Origin: Sycobia sp. Sy_11
Taxonomy: Eukaryota; Arthropoda; Insecta; Hymenoptera; Epichrysomallidae
Direction: 5' to 3'
Length of the DNA stretch: 64,000 bases
Assembly (NCBI GenBank): GCA_018907035.1
Contig: JACCIC010000216.1
Location: forward strand, 820,501 to 884,500
Below are positions 1-10,072 of this stretch, one piece after another. A model generated the notes under the pieces. The model worked only from the letters and a program-made list of their open reading frames with translations. It had not been told where the DNA came from and did not search any database. The first letter of the stretch is position 1. Every line of letters starts with the position of its first letter. Made by a program: the position numbers and the translations under genes.

Positions 1-99
1 TATACATGTGTACAAGTTTAAACATTTATTTACATATATTTATATATCATGCGTATATTAAATCGTTTGTATTAATTAATTTAATTAAATATAGCGGGT

Positions 100-720
100 G
101 CATTCGTTTTCGGACACCCGTTGTATATACTGGAATTCGCGCGTTCGCTAGATTCGTTGCGGCTCAGGCTGTTTAGTGAGAGTGTGCAGTAGTGTGCGTG
201 CGGCACGTATTAGAGGGGATAGCGACCGCCGGTCTAATACATTGAACGCGCTCTCTCTCTTGCCGTGCGCAGTGTATCCCCTCTACGGCATACTCTGTAC
301 TTAACTTAGTGGTAGAGAGAGAGACTAGATATCGTGTTCTCTCTCTACTTGTTCGAGTTTCCGCAGTTGCGACGACTACCTTCTCCAGTAGTCGTCGCGA
401 CCTTTGCCCGTTTTCGGTGTTTATTCGGTGTATACGCGAGTTTTAATTTTATAATTGTAGAAATAATATATTTGATATATTATTTCTAATGATATTCGAT
501 ATTATTTCTTGTGGCGTTTATACATCTAAGTCCATGTATGTATGTAAAATACATCCACCAAATTAGATGTAACACCATCTTAAGTATTTAAATTTTAACG
601 CGTATAATAAATTCTTTGTTTGAAATGAATTTGCGCGGCCATGTTTTTGGCCGTCGCAAGTTTCGGAACGACTCTGCGGGAAGTTTCTAATTTTATTATT
701 TAAATACCAAGACATTAGAC
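100..720. repeat. LTR-like repeat, copy 1
   Basis: GC-richer than its surroundings. Several blocks recur in the same order at about 18,900-19,450: a 'ctaatac' block, a 'gtgtatc' block, an 'agtggtagagagagag' block, and 'tttgcgcggcc' followed by 'gtcgca' and 'gcgggaag'. Spacing and most bases between blocks have diverged, so these are two old members of one family, probably solo or remnant LTRs. An 11-bp stem with an 8-nt loop lies at 369-398. No clear TG/CA ends or target duplication were found. The BEL/Pao pol remnant at 2.4-3.6 kb could belong to the same element, but that is only inference. Confidence 0.45.
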
Positions 721-801
721 GTCGTATTTTACTGCTCGCATACGAAACTATAATATTTCTCAGTACAAACGATACAGATCATATGTAAGGTGTATTATAT
801 A

Positions 802-2094
802 TATACTACTATATACAAACATGAATAAGACTTTTGAATTCAAACTTCTGGACAGATGTTTTTATTTTTCAGTTGTTAGTACTGTGTGCGTTATCTTTTA
901 CAAATTTTACGCAATTATCTTCATTTGTCATATAGTTACATTTATATTTTTTCAACAAAGAAAAGTTGTCCCTTTGATTTTTATAATGTCGGAAATTATT
1001 CAACAAAGAAGTAGCATTAAATTTTGTACGCGAAATGAACTATCGACCGCCGAAACGTTCAGAATGTTGCAATAGGCTTTTGGCGAGAAGTCAATGTCAA
1101 GAGCAAGTGTTTTTCATTGACATAAATGGTTCAAAGAAGCTCTAGAACGCGTTGAAGACGCACCAAATCAAAGGTGGTCAAGGACATCTACTGATGGGCT
1201 ACATGTCGACGAAATCAAAAAATTGCTTCTGCAAAATCGTCGATTGACTAATACAGCGCTTGGTAATATTATTGGAATTTCCAATGGATCAGTCAACACC
1301 ACTTTCAAAGACATAATGTGCCTAAAAAGAGTGAGATATCGATTGGTGCTAAAAGCACTCCATTTTTTTGGAAAAAACAGCGTTGCATAGAGCTCAGTGA
1401 AACGATGCTGTCGGACTATCAGGACAACATGGAACGCATAGTAACTGGAGATGAGACTTGGGTCTACATTTAAGATCCAGAAACAATCGATCAATCGAGT
1501 GAAATTGTGCCAAAGGAGAACGGAGACCAAAAAGCACGACAAAGTAGCTCAAAAATTAAGGTTTTTCTCAATTAGCGTGGTGTGTTTCATTATAAATTCC
1601 TTCCAACCGGCCAAACGATTAACAAAGAATATTATTTGAGTATTATGTGTCGTTTGCAGGAAGCTATTTGTCTCAAAAGGCCAAATTTTTGGAAAGACAA
1701 CTCTTGGTTTTTGCATCACGATAATGCACTAGCTCATACTGCATTGATTTTACGTGAACATTTCGCTGAAAATTTAACCAATATCATCCCGCAACCACCA
1801 TACTTGATTGATTTAGCATCGTGTGACTTCTGGCTGTTCAGCAAATTCAAAAGATCACTTCGGGGACACGTTTTTGATTCGATTAAAGAAATAAAAGTGG
1901 AATAAAAGAAGGAACTGATAACCATTTCGGAATAGAAGTATAAAAAATGTTTTCAAAATTGGAAAAAGCGTTCTCATAGCTGCATTGCATACAGAAGGGA
2001 TTATTTTGAGGGAGATGAAATAATTTAGAAGAAGAAATAAAGGTTTCAAAAGTTATAAATAAAGTCTTACTCATATTTGTACACAGTAGTATAT
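802..2094 (+). mobile_element. mariner element, family A, near full length
   Basis: The two ends are inverted repeats of about 30 bp. The left end, starting 'tatactactatatacaaac', pairs with the right end 'gtacacagtagtatata' and the shared 'aagtctta' block. TA-rich sequence flanks both sides, as expected for mariner target sites. Between the ends lies a decayed transposase reading frame. A shorter copy of the same family, with an internal deletion, sits at 25,570-25,977. Confidence 0.85.
986..2060 (+). pseudogene. mariner transposase, inactivated (family A)
   Basis: Would encode the DNA-cutting and joining enzyme of the surrounding mariner. The start at 986 gives an N-terminus beginning MSEIIQQRSSIKFC, followed by the helix-turn-helix region. 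The first catalytic block GDETWV is readable near 1448. HHDNA and the later DLASCDFW block are readable in a different frame from 1582 to 1905. The spacing between the second and third Asp is exactly 34 residues, which fixes the class as mariner D34D. The gene is dead: a stop follows FRMLQ at about 1073, more stops and at least two frameshifts occur before 1582, and another stop ends the frame at 1905, although tail codons such as DYFEGD remain recognisable near 2000. Confidence 0.88.
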
Positions 2095-2375
2095 ATATAT
2101 ATTGTATATTTTCGTATTTTAAATTATATATTACAAATATTTATTTAGTGCTACAATTTGAAGTTGAGTCATCATATCCGTGACAGGATGTTTGTTTGGC
2201 AACAACGATGGATGTTTTTGGTTACACGACAAGTGTGCTTATTTTAGACAACCTCTAACTCGGATTATACTTTTTTCATCGATAAATGGATGCAACTGAT
2301 CGAAAAAAATTCCTCCTCGTCAGACATTTGCATTCGTGTTTGCAGATGATTGATTTATATTTAGTGGTTATGCTT

Positions 2376-3640
2376 TTAGGCAAATTCTTCATAATGAATT
2401 ATCGCAATAATTCGAGATTCCGCCCTCACTAATTCTTCCACTGATAGTGGACTACCACGGTTAGAAGAATCTTTCCATCGCAAAATATAAGCCGCTACTC
2501 TCACAAAGCGATCACAGTGCGAAAATCGTAAATAAATATCGTTACCCGACCCTGTATTGAGTATACATGATTCTCCTTTTAAGCCTTCCAAATAAGATGG
2601 ACACGATTGTGTTGAAGCCATTTATGTTCGGAAAGCATTTTGGACAAGAATACCAAAGCTGATTTTTCAGAAATTCAATGGATAGTTGACCTCTTGAAAG
2701 AGAGCCAGCTGGGTTATCTTAAGAACGAACAGACTTCCATTGTACTTCAACCTCTACAATCTGAATATCTGCTATTCGATTGCATTCCAAAGTTTTTAAA
2801 AGAACAGGCTCTCTCTTCAACCAACCAACCTAACATAATAGAAGAGCCCGACTATAATGTTATCTGATTCACTTGAACGTCAAATTGTATCTTATATAAC
2901 ATAACTGATCCTAGTAAACCGAGAGGATCAAAACTCTGATTGCGAAAATTTCTTCTAACAAACCCGCTCCAGACATTAAATTTACCATATAAAATTTTCT
3001 GATAAGCAATGTACTAGCTCCAGGAAATCTTTTAGTCTCGTCACGAGCCAATTGTTGAAGAGTACGAACCGCAAGGAATCGAGCCGCTGCTGTACCAAAA
3101 GTAACCGTATTGAGTTGAAATGTTCATAATTTATCTTCAAAATACCAAATGATCCATTGAGATATTCGATCTTCAGGATGAATCAGAATTTGGCGATAGA
3201 TTTTCTTAATGTCCGTAGTGATTACGTATGTGTTAATTATAAGTGAAAATAATTGTTCAAAAATGCTATTTGTAGTGTCCATTCTAACATCAGTGTATCA
3301 TTGAGGGGAATTCAAACATTACTGAGGGAAGCGTCAAACACTGCTCTGATCTTTGTAATTTGGCTTGACATTTTAGTCTCCGCTTGACGTGGAAGATAGT
3401 AGCCACTATCAGTGTCATCACACAAGATCATTTGAGCGACGTATTCGTCCATGACACTCGCATATTCTTTCCTGAGAGAAGGATTGGTATTAAGTAGCCT
3501 AATGAGAGCATGAAAACGCTCGACAGCCTGCATTCGATATTCCTCTGAATTGCATTTACTATTTCAAAAAAGGAGTCTAACAACGTAACGACATGTGATG
3601 TTTCGTGTACGGCGAATAACATAATGTTTCTGCATTTCGT
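2376..3640 (-). pseudogene. BEL/Pao retrotransposon pol remnant
   Basis: Reading the minus strand, the RT N-terminal part (about 3,533-3,312) has the family pattern SLRKEYASVMDEYV, GYYLPRQA and TKIRAVFDAS. The core continues at about 3,220-2,960 with IYRQILIHPEDR and LAVRTLQQLA in shifted frames. The RNase H region appears to be lost. The sequence resumes at about 2,700 with NPAGSLSRG and ends in the integrase N-terminal linker (2,621-2,376) with FVRVAAYILRWK and LSVEELVRAESRI. Stops and frameshifts interrupt it throughout. No LTR can be tied to it with certainty, though the related LTR-like tracts at 0.1-0.7 and 18.9-19.45 kb are candidates. It is older and more decayed than the BEL/Pao copy at 28-31.8 kb. 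Confidence 0.82.
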
Positions 3641-4785
3641 CCATGACCCTCGTATATTATTCCCTGAGATATTTAACGTTCCTATCCCCCGCAGAGTAGC
3701 TGACGGTATTTTCCAGGGTAGTTTGAGAGAGAAAGAAGTATTTTCGGGAGTGTACTGCGGATCAGTTAGACATAATTTATAATGTGTAACTGTACATTTT
3801 ATAAAAAAAAATAAATAATAATTTATTTAGAATTCCGGGTAGAGGATTGACATATTTCTGTAGCAAAATAAAAATAATAAAATAATTACTTTAAGAATAA
3901 ATATAACATGACAATTATAACAGTAAGTTGTATGTCTTAAGTCTAAACGTTCGATATTTTTTGCTACGTTATCGATTTGGCGCAGTGTACCGCATGAATA
4001 GGCGATGTTAGTTTCCACGCGGGGAATTGAAATACTTGGGGGGGGGGGGATTTTACATAGGACTAGAATAAAGGTGAACTCAATTTCGCTGATCTTATGG
4101 GAAGCGTCTTGCAATCAGGATCAAGAATTAATGGGTAAGATAAATTTTTAGGAGAAGAGATCTGCTGGTCTTTTGAGAAGTGCCTCGCAACCAAGATCAC
4201 GATTATTTTAGGTCAGATAAATTATTAACCGTCTGTCTTTTGAGATCAAGTTAATAATTCGGAAGAGAATTTACAGTTGGGAGCAGATCGTGTGAAACGA
4301 CTTTATCAGAGTCGGTTGACCGGGCGAACTACTAACTTTGCCTTTTCCATGCCAATTTATAATAATTTTCTCGGTTGATTTCGTCGCCGCTCGTGTAACA
4401 TCAAACGAGCTGCCGCTTTTATAATAATAATAATTCATAATAATTACAAGAATCTTTTATAACAATAAGAGTAGTTTATGATATCATAATATTTATAGTA
4501 TTGTTTTATAATAATAATAATAACAACAATTATAATACTACTTTATTTCATTAAGTTTAATTTATAACGGCATAATAATTTAATTTAATTATAAAGGTCA
4601 ATAATATTTTATGAAAATTAATAGTGTATTCTTTATCATCATACCTTATGAGAATTATAAAAATCGATTATGATTGTGTTTACATATAATAATCGATACG
4701 GGTTGCATTTATATATGAGGATATGTGTTGTATACATGTACCAGGACGCATATATGTACATATATATATATCTATATATATATAT
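3641..4785. other. AT-rich unassigned sequence
   Basis: No coding feature was recognised. It holds a run of nine G at about 4,041 and many short AT-rich words. It ends in a TA-rich tract, which is the target site of the large Ty3/Gypsy insertion. Confidence 0.6.
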
Positions 4786-4790
4786 ATATA
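4786..4790. repeat. target-site duplication, left copy (ATATA)
   Basis: The five bases next to the left LTR are ATATA and match the five bases after the right LTR at 18,819-18,823. The site is low-complexity TA repeat, so chance agreement is possible. It nevertheless coincides exactly with both LTR ends. Confidence 0.65.
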
Positions 4791-6014
4791 TTATAACCCC
4801 GAAATCGGGTTACTACTTACGGTTCACTTGCGTGTATGTGTGGACTCTTCCACGCTGCTGGTCGTGCACTCCGCTGAAAGGGGACGGGGAACGAAGAATG
4901 CACCACGCGGCTGATTTTAGCAGATTATGACAATATTAACATTTATTGTCATTAACGATCTATTTACAATAATGAAGTAGTACATACGTTATGTACTGAT
5001 TGCGGGTTCCGCGACGCTACATCGATTATTTATATAATTATGGACTCATTTAACATACACGGGGACGGGGGAATCGGAACGGGACGCTCTCGATACGAAA
5101 CACGTGGGAACAACGGTATAACATTACATACTATATACTAACGAACTACTTACGCGGACGCATTTACGGCAGTACAATATTATAAAAGGAATTACAAAAC
5201 TAATCACTATGCTACGCGCGATAGATACATATTATTGCAGATGAACCGCGAAGCTATACATTCGGCAGATCGAGGCGCGCGGGTGCGGCGGCGGGTCAGG
5301 ACCTAGCTATACGCACACATGAACATGATAATAAAAGCAAAAAGCTACTTGCCGCCGACGACGATGATGCTGTCGCTGGCGCTCGCTGGTGCTGTCGCTG
5401 GCGCTCGCTGGTGCGGTCGCTGACGCTCGCTGATGCTGTTGCTGATGTCAGGGCAACCGGGCGCGTGCTTTCTCTCTCGCTCCTGGCTGCTAGCTTACAC
5501 GGTTCCGCGTGGCTGCGGCTCGTAGCCGCTGATGGCGTCGCTGGCTCACGACGGCACACGTATGATAACGCGTACACGCTTCCTCGTAGCTTTCGCTCAC
5601 GGTCCGGGGCTGATGCGAGGATGTCGCCGCGTGTCCTCTCCTCGTCGACACCGATGCGCTCGCACGGAGTTTGCACGAGGGCAAACTTGTAACACGTTAC
5701 CGCTAAAGGCGCAAAAACTGCGGCCTTAACTCTACGATTCGCAATACGATCGCGAACGGAAAATACCACGGTATTTTAAAGCGGAATGAAATAAAAGTGC
5801 GTCGGGGACGAAAGGAAAAAGGTGTAAATAGAGCCAACTCAAGAACGCGAATTGACGAAGGTCAAATCAAGAAAGCGAAGTTCGTTCCGAACTTCTTACT
5901 TCCTATAGCGCTTCTAGCGCCCTCGCGGCTCGCGCGTATGGCTTCGCGGACACGCCCGAACACTCGCGGTTTCACACAGCGCTCTCACCTACAGCCGCCG
6001 TTCGGGCGGTTACA
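4791..6014 (-). repeat. 3' LTR of Ty3/Gypsy element
   Basis: Near-identical to 17,614-18,818. On the element's sense strand it runs from TGTAACCGCC to GGTTATAA, so the 3' terminus is not the usual CA. It carries a 22-bp GC-rich tandem unit (gctgtcgctggcgctcgctggt) in three copies plus a partial, one more than the other LTR; this accounts for most of the length difference. A sense-strand frame of 157 codons (5,769-5,296) is open through the GC-rich part. Confidence 0.93.
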
Positions 6015-6028
6015 AACTCCCCTTCCCA
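6015..6028 (-). other. polypurine tract of Ty3/Gypsy element
   Basis: On the minus strand the bases directly before the 3' LTR read GGGAAGGGGAGTT and then TGTAACC. A purine run abutting the 3' LTR is the primer site for plus-strand DNA synthesis in LTR retrotransposons. Confidence 0.75.
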
Positions 6029-7606
6029 AACCGCAGGGGGGGCGCGTGATCGCGAAAGGTTGTGAAGGGTGTCGGTACGCGAGACGCGAACGTCGTATAT
6101 GTACTTCGGGGAACATGGTGGGGACTAACACCTAGGTTGACTACATACGGTGAGGGATCATACATTCTTTGACAAAAACACGGTAGGGGGACAATACATG
6201 GTTTAGGCAAAAAGAAAAAAAAAACGACGACCATTGGTTTACCCTTCGCATGGGTATAAAAGAGAAACAAAAAAAGTAATTTCGGATAACGAAAACGAAA
6301 AATGTGATTGCACCCGCTGGTGCGGCGCTTGGTCGTCGGTTGCTCGCTGTGACTCGATATAATTCTATTTATTTTTCCTATTACTACTTCCCTACGTCTA
6401 ATTATAAACTAAGCCCTATTCTAACCTATTGCTAACGGGACTTATCCTAGAAAAATGTAGATTATTATTATTAGGTGACGAAAAAAAAACTATAACTAAT
6501 ATTAATATAAATCCTGTCCTAGCTACGTAATCAGGTTTCTAACGCTCGGTTCTGTGTTTTTCTTGCAATTATTTCGTTTTCTTTCTTGCGATTCTCTTCT
6601 TCTTCTTCTGCTTGTCGCATGTTCGCTGAAAAAATTGTCGTCGTTAGTGACGTTCCTATTATCGGGGTTGATACGGCGCTGGTGGGGCGAGCAAGTAGCC
6701 TAGTTACTATGGGAGCCATTGTGCGCTCTTCTAACTGGTGCTATTGCTGTTGTCCTCACCCACCGACGCTGTACCATCAGTGTATCTCGGCTGAGGGGTT
6801 GGCTCTAATATCCCTTTCTCTTTCAATTTTCCAGGTCATCCCATAACACGATTCGCGCTCACTCCAAATATATTTTCCATGGGGATATATGGGTACCGTT
6901 TCCTCTCTTGGGACGTGGTGGGGGAATCATGGGGATGGCCGTAGGGGGAAAAACGATAGGGGTGCTACTTCTTCTATTTCTGCGTTGGGCGTTATTTTAA
7001 ATATCAACGTTTTATGCCTGCGCCTTATTATATACTATCGCCATGCATCATGTATCGTGGCTCTGCCAAAGTTCACGGGGCGTCATTTTATGGATTTGCT
7101 CTTGTTTGCGCCATATTATGTGGGTTTGCTCTTGTTTGCGCCATTTATATCTGAACTTACTCTTGTTTGCGCCCTTTTATACGCATGTGCTCCTGTTTGC
7201 GCCATTTTATGCGCACATGCTCCTGTTTGCGCCATTTTGTGTATCGTTTATACATATGTACTTCTCTTTGCGCCATTTATACGTCATTTATACATATATG
7301 CTCCTATTTGCGCGTCATTTTAATATGTGTGTGCGCCTATTCACGCGCCATTTAATACGTATGTGTTCCTGTTTGCGCCATTTATATTTATATTTAGTTT
7401 CACCTCTTGGCGCCATTTATGTATCCGCGCCATTCATATTTTTTAGTGCTTCTGTTCGCGCGCTATTTTATCCGCCATTTTATAATCGCTACATTTTGTA
7501 CTTTTACGCCTCTGGGCTGGGCATCATTTATGTCGGTGCCCCTCTATCATCTCCAGCCCTGTATAATGTCCTTCTGCGGCAGCGTGGGCACTCAGCAACC
7601 GGCAAT
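6029..7606 (-). other. 3' non-coding region of Ty3/Gypsy element
   Basis: No convincing coding frame on the element's sense strand. From about 7,070 to 7,490 it carries a degenerate tandem array described separately. The opposite-strand open frames here are by-products of that array. The rest is mixed sequence with short C/G and A runs and no recognisable domain. Confidence 0.6.
7070..7490. repeat. degenerate ~30-37 bp tandem array with GCGCCATTTTAT core
   Basis: On the + strand the phrase 'tgctcctgtttgcgccattttat' recurs with changes about a dozen times, spaced roughly 30-37 bp apart. The best conserved part is 'gcgccatttat' or 'gcgccattttat'. The same word spans the PBS/5' LTR junction of this element at 17,607-17,617. 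The array creates a long spurious + strand frame (7,043-7,618). Confidence 0.8.
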
Positions 7607-8587
7607 CTATTTGTTTAAGTAAACAGTCGCTCCCGGCATTATAACGAGCAGTGGTTGCTGAGCTCCCGCGGCTGCTGCTGCTTGCCTAATGGTTTGCTCC
7701 ATCATTGGCGGTATTGACATTGGCGCTCCCGTCACCTCCTCATTCACGTTCGCCATACCTTGTGGCTCCACCAACTCTTCTGACACCTGATGTGTCGTCT
7801 TCTCTTCCCCTCTAACGTCCTCCCCCTCCCAAGACGGAACGGCAGGGGTCGGCCGCCGCATGCAGGACGTGCATGTGCGAACGTCAATATTGGCTCTGCC
7901 ACACCTGTAACAAAATCTCCCTGATCTAGGGTGTGGGCAGGCGTTGTAGCGATGACCTACCTCGCTACAATTCCAGCAGTTTGTTACTGCTGCCTCGCCA
8001 TGGTCCGAACCTTCAGCTCCAGCTGGGCCCGTGAAGGACCTATTGCGCATGCTTCCGAGACCTGGAAGTGGCGTTGTGGGGAGTGAAGGGTGGAGCCGTA
8101 TGGGCGGGATAAAATTGGGGGGTGGTGCGATAAGGGTGTCCATCAAGCCTGGGAGTTTCTTTCTGCTTTCGGTGACAATTGCCTCTATGATTTCCTCTTC
8201 TTCTGAGTTGTTCAGGCTCGCCACTGGGCTTGTTTCTATTTCTTTACTCTCCGGTGGTGGTATCGTGAATGGGTTAACCCTTTTCTTGCCTTCGTTGTTT
8301 TGTTTGGGGTTATGGGGTGGGGCGACGGTATGTGGGTACGATATGGGGGTATTTCCTTGTTGTGGGGCGATTTGGGGGGATTCAGCGACATCATCATTTG
8401 CTGTCTTCCTGTATTTGGACGGAATGATGTATCTCTCCTTAGTAGTGGTGTGAGCATCATGTGCGGTTAGGTGGGGTTGCATTTCTGACTGTTGTGTCGC
8501 GATAGACCGCATGAACGCGCAGCTGTCTCCACGATATAGTCGAACGTTTCCATGTTCCGGGGTGCTCACATATACTACTTTCTCCAC
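7607..8587 (-). CDS. 3' ORF of Ty3/Gypsy element with second zinc-knuckle pair
   Basis: Open frame of 326 codons downstream of pol, in the position often occupied by env in other elements. The N-terminal part is hydrophilic, with YRGDSCAFMRSIA near residue 18. A Pro/Ser-rich and acidic linker occupies roughly residues 60-190. Near residues 200-245 come two linked Cys clusters, CWNCSEVGHRYNACP and then CYRCG...C..C. This matches in layout the zinc knuckles that end the element's own gag (CWTCKKPGHWADRCP then CYNCG...C..C). No signal peptide, membrane segment or envelope motif is seen, so it is not an env gene. The product probably binds nucleic acid; that is inferred from the knuckles. The true start is uncertain: the preceding segment (8,886-8,590) is in other frames with stops. 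Confidence 0.65.
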   Translation of the reverse strand: MEKVVYVSTPEHGNVRLYRGDSCAFMRSIATQQSEMQPHLTAHDAHTTTKERYIIPSKYRKTANDDVAESPQIAPQQGNTPISYPHTVAPPHNPKQNNEGKKRVNPFTIPPPESKEIETSPVASLNNSEEEEIIEAIVTESRKKLPGLMDTLIAPPPNFIPPIRLHPSLPTTPLPGLGSMRNRSFTGPAGAEGSDHGEAAVTNCWNCSEVGHRYNACPHPRSGRFCYRCGRANIDVRTCTSCMRRPTPAVPSWEGEDVRGEEKTTHQVSEELVEPQGMANVNEEVTGAPMSIPPMMEQTIRQAAAAAGAQQPLLVIMPGATVYLNK

Positions 8588-8589
8588 AT

Positions 8590-8941
8590 TTTAGGTGTGT
8601 GTGTGGCTTTTTGGGAGGTGGTCGGGCTGACCGAACGTATTTGGTCATGCGGGGTAAAGTCTTTCTATACCCGGAGCTTTGTACGTGACGGTTCTAATGG
8701 TCCCGTTTTGTATGAGGCTGCTTCAAAAATGTATCCATCTTCCTCCTCATTTGCCGGTTCTGTATCTACCTTCTGTTGATGTTCTTCGGTGTCTTCATTT
8801 TGCTGGGCTTTCTTGAGCTTCCGTAGCTTTACGGCTTTGCGGACGGTCGCAGATGATGTTACTATCTGCGTTATCGGTAGTTTCACGTCGTTCCGGACAG
8901 TCGCAGGAGGTGTTAGTTTCTGCGTTTACCGTAGTTTTACG
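8590..8941 (-). pseudogene. broken continuation of pol tail between pol and 3' ORF
   Basis: The tandem Cys/DRPQRRKTT repeats of the pol tail continue past the stop at 8,942, in the same frame, to a TGA near 8,790. A different frame is then open from 8,886 to 8,665, with an acidic Glu-rich stretch. The first stop is a CGA-to-TGA change inside a repeat unit. The segment probably once joined pol to the 3' ORF or held that ORF's 5' end; frames have since slipped. Confidence 0.5.
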
Positions 8942-9140
8942 TCATTGCGGACGTTCGCAGGTGTTGTATTCCTCTTCTGCTTGTTCCTTAGTTTTACGTC
9001 GTTGCGGACGGTCGCACTGCTGTTGTTGTGCGATTTCCGTAGTTTTACGTCTTTGCGGACGATCGAAGGAGGTGTCATTTCCTGCGGTGTTGGTAGTTTT
9101 ACGTCGTTCCGGACGATCGCATTCATCTTGAGCTAACTCC
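8792..9140 (-). repeat. in-frame tandem repeats in pol tail (about 51-57 bp units)
   Basis: Six consecutive units share the pattern D/E-R/C-P-E/Q-x-R-K/E-x-T, about seven to nine variable residues, and in most units a final Cys. Unit lengths are multiples of three (51, 54 or 57 bp), so the reading frame is kept. In a second frame the same DNA reads TVRNDVKLR repeatedly. Confidence 0.8.
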
Positions 9141-10072
9141 TCTAAGTACTCTGCATTGGGGTGTGGGACGTTGTCGGTAGCGGTATGGGGTTGGGTTTGG
9201 GTGGGGTTTTCGGGGTCCTCGAGGGTTGGTATGCTTGTATCCAATAGCGAGGGGGCGAATGACGCGTCGGCTATCGGTATATTTTCCCTCGCCGCTTCCT
9301 CTTCGGCGAACTCCTGCGTTGTATCGGGACTGAATTGAATTAAATTCAGTCGCGATTTCCGCACCTCTTCGAGGGCCTCGCTTACTTTCCCCATATCGAC
9401 AGTAGTGTCGAGTCCGCGGGGGGAAACTCTGCGTACATGCACCATCGGTGCGGTTACGCCGTTGGCCCCCACATTTCTTTTGGGTCGTATGCGAGGGATG
9501 TGGGGATTTGTGGATCCCCAGGTCTCTTGGCTTGATCGGACATGACCGATCGACGCAGTTCTTTGCCTCGTCCGTTGACTCGGTACATGATGTTGCTCGT
9601 TGTTGGTACCTGTGGATGAATTACTGTTGTTAGGTTGATGATATCTTTTAAGGTCTGATATATGTGCCTTTGTCGTTTTCCCGTCACTCATATCTTTGAT
9701 CTCGAATACGACGGGGGATATCTTTTTCGTAATTTTACAGGGAGCTACAAATTTTGGAGCCAATATCGCTGAGAATTGGCCTGGGCCTGACGACAGGACA
9801 TGGTTGCGTCGACATACCATGTCGTCTACTTCAAAGGTTTCCGCTCGGCGACCCTTGTTGTAGTATTTTGCCTGTTTTTGACTTGCGGTGCTCAGATGTT
9901 TTCTTACCAGATTGTGGATGGCGGGCAATCTTTTCATGCGATTTTGCCATTCCTGTCGTGTTAATGTTTGCACCTGCAGTATTGAACCTTGAGACTGACG
10001 ATACGTCGGCATTTCTCGGGGATTCCGGCCAAAATTTAAAAATGCCGGCGACGTCTGGGTGCTAGCGTGCAC
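8942..10072 (-). pseudogene. Ty3/Gypsy integrase C-terminal part and repeat-bearing tail
   Basis: The ORF resumes integrase just after the catalytic core: HASTQTSPAFLNFGR, a conserved block following the active site, then an Arg/Lys-rich helical part (HLSTASQKQAKYYNKGRR). A GPY/F-like module follows near residues 95-130 (GPGQFSAILAPKFVAPCKI ... VVFEIKD), which in this family contacts the integrase multimer or DNA. About 170 residues of Ser/Thr/Asn-rich linker lead to a tandem array of 17-19 residue units with consensus DRPQRRKTT and a closing Cys. A stop inside the fourth unit ends the frame. It is in a different frame from the upstream ORF and separated from it by a deletion. Confidence 0.85.

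Noticed and set aside
5411..5692. + strand frames over the GC-rich part of the LTRs (also 18,214-18,495)
   Set aside because: Antisense to the element and driven by GC-rich 22-bp repeats.
7043..7618. 191-codon + strand frame
   Set aside because: It is the read-through of the 30-37 bp tandem array antisense to the Ty3/Gypsy element; periodic residues such as SCLRHLY have no domain.
7607..8587. envelope gene
   Set aside because: Position fits env, but there is no signal peptide, membrane segment or fusion motif, and zinc knuckles are present.
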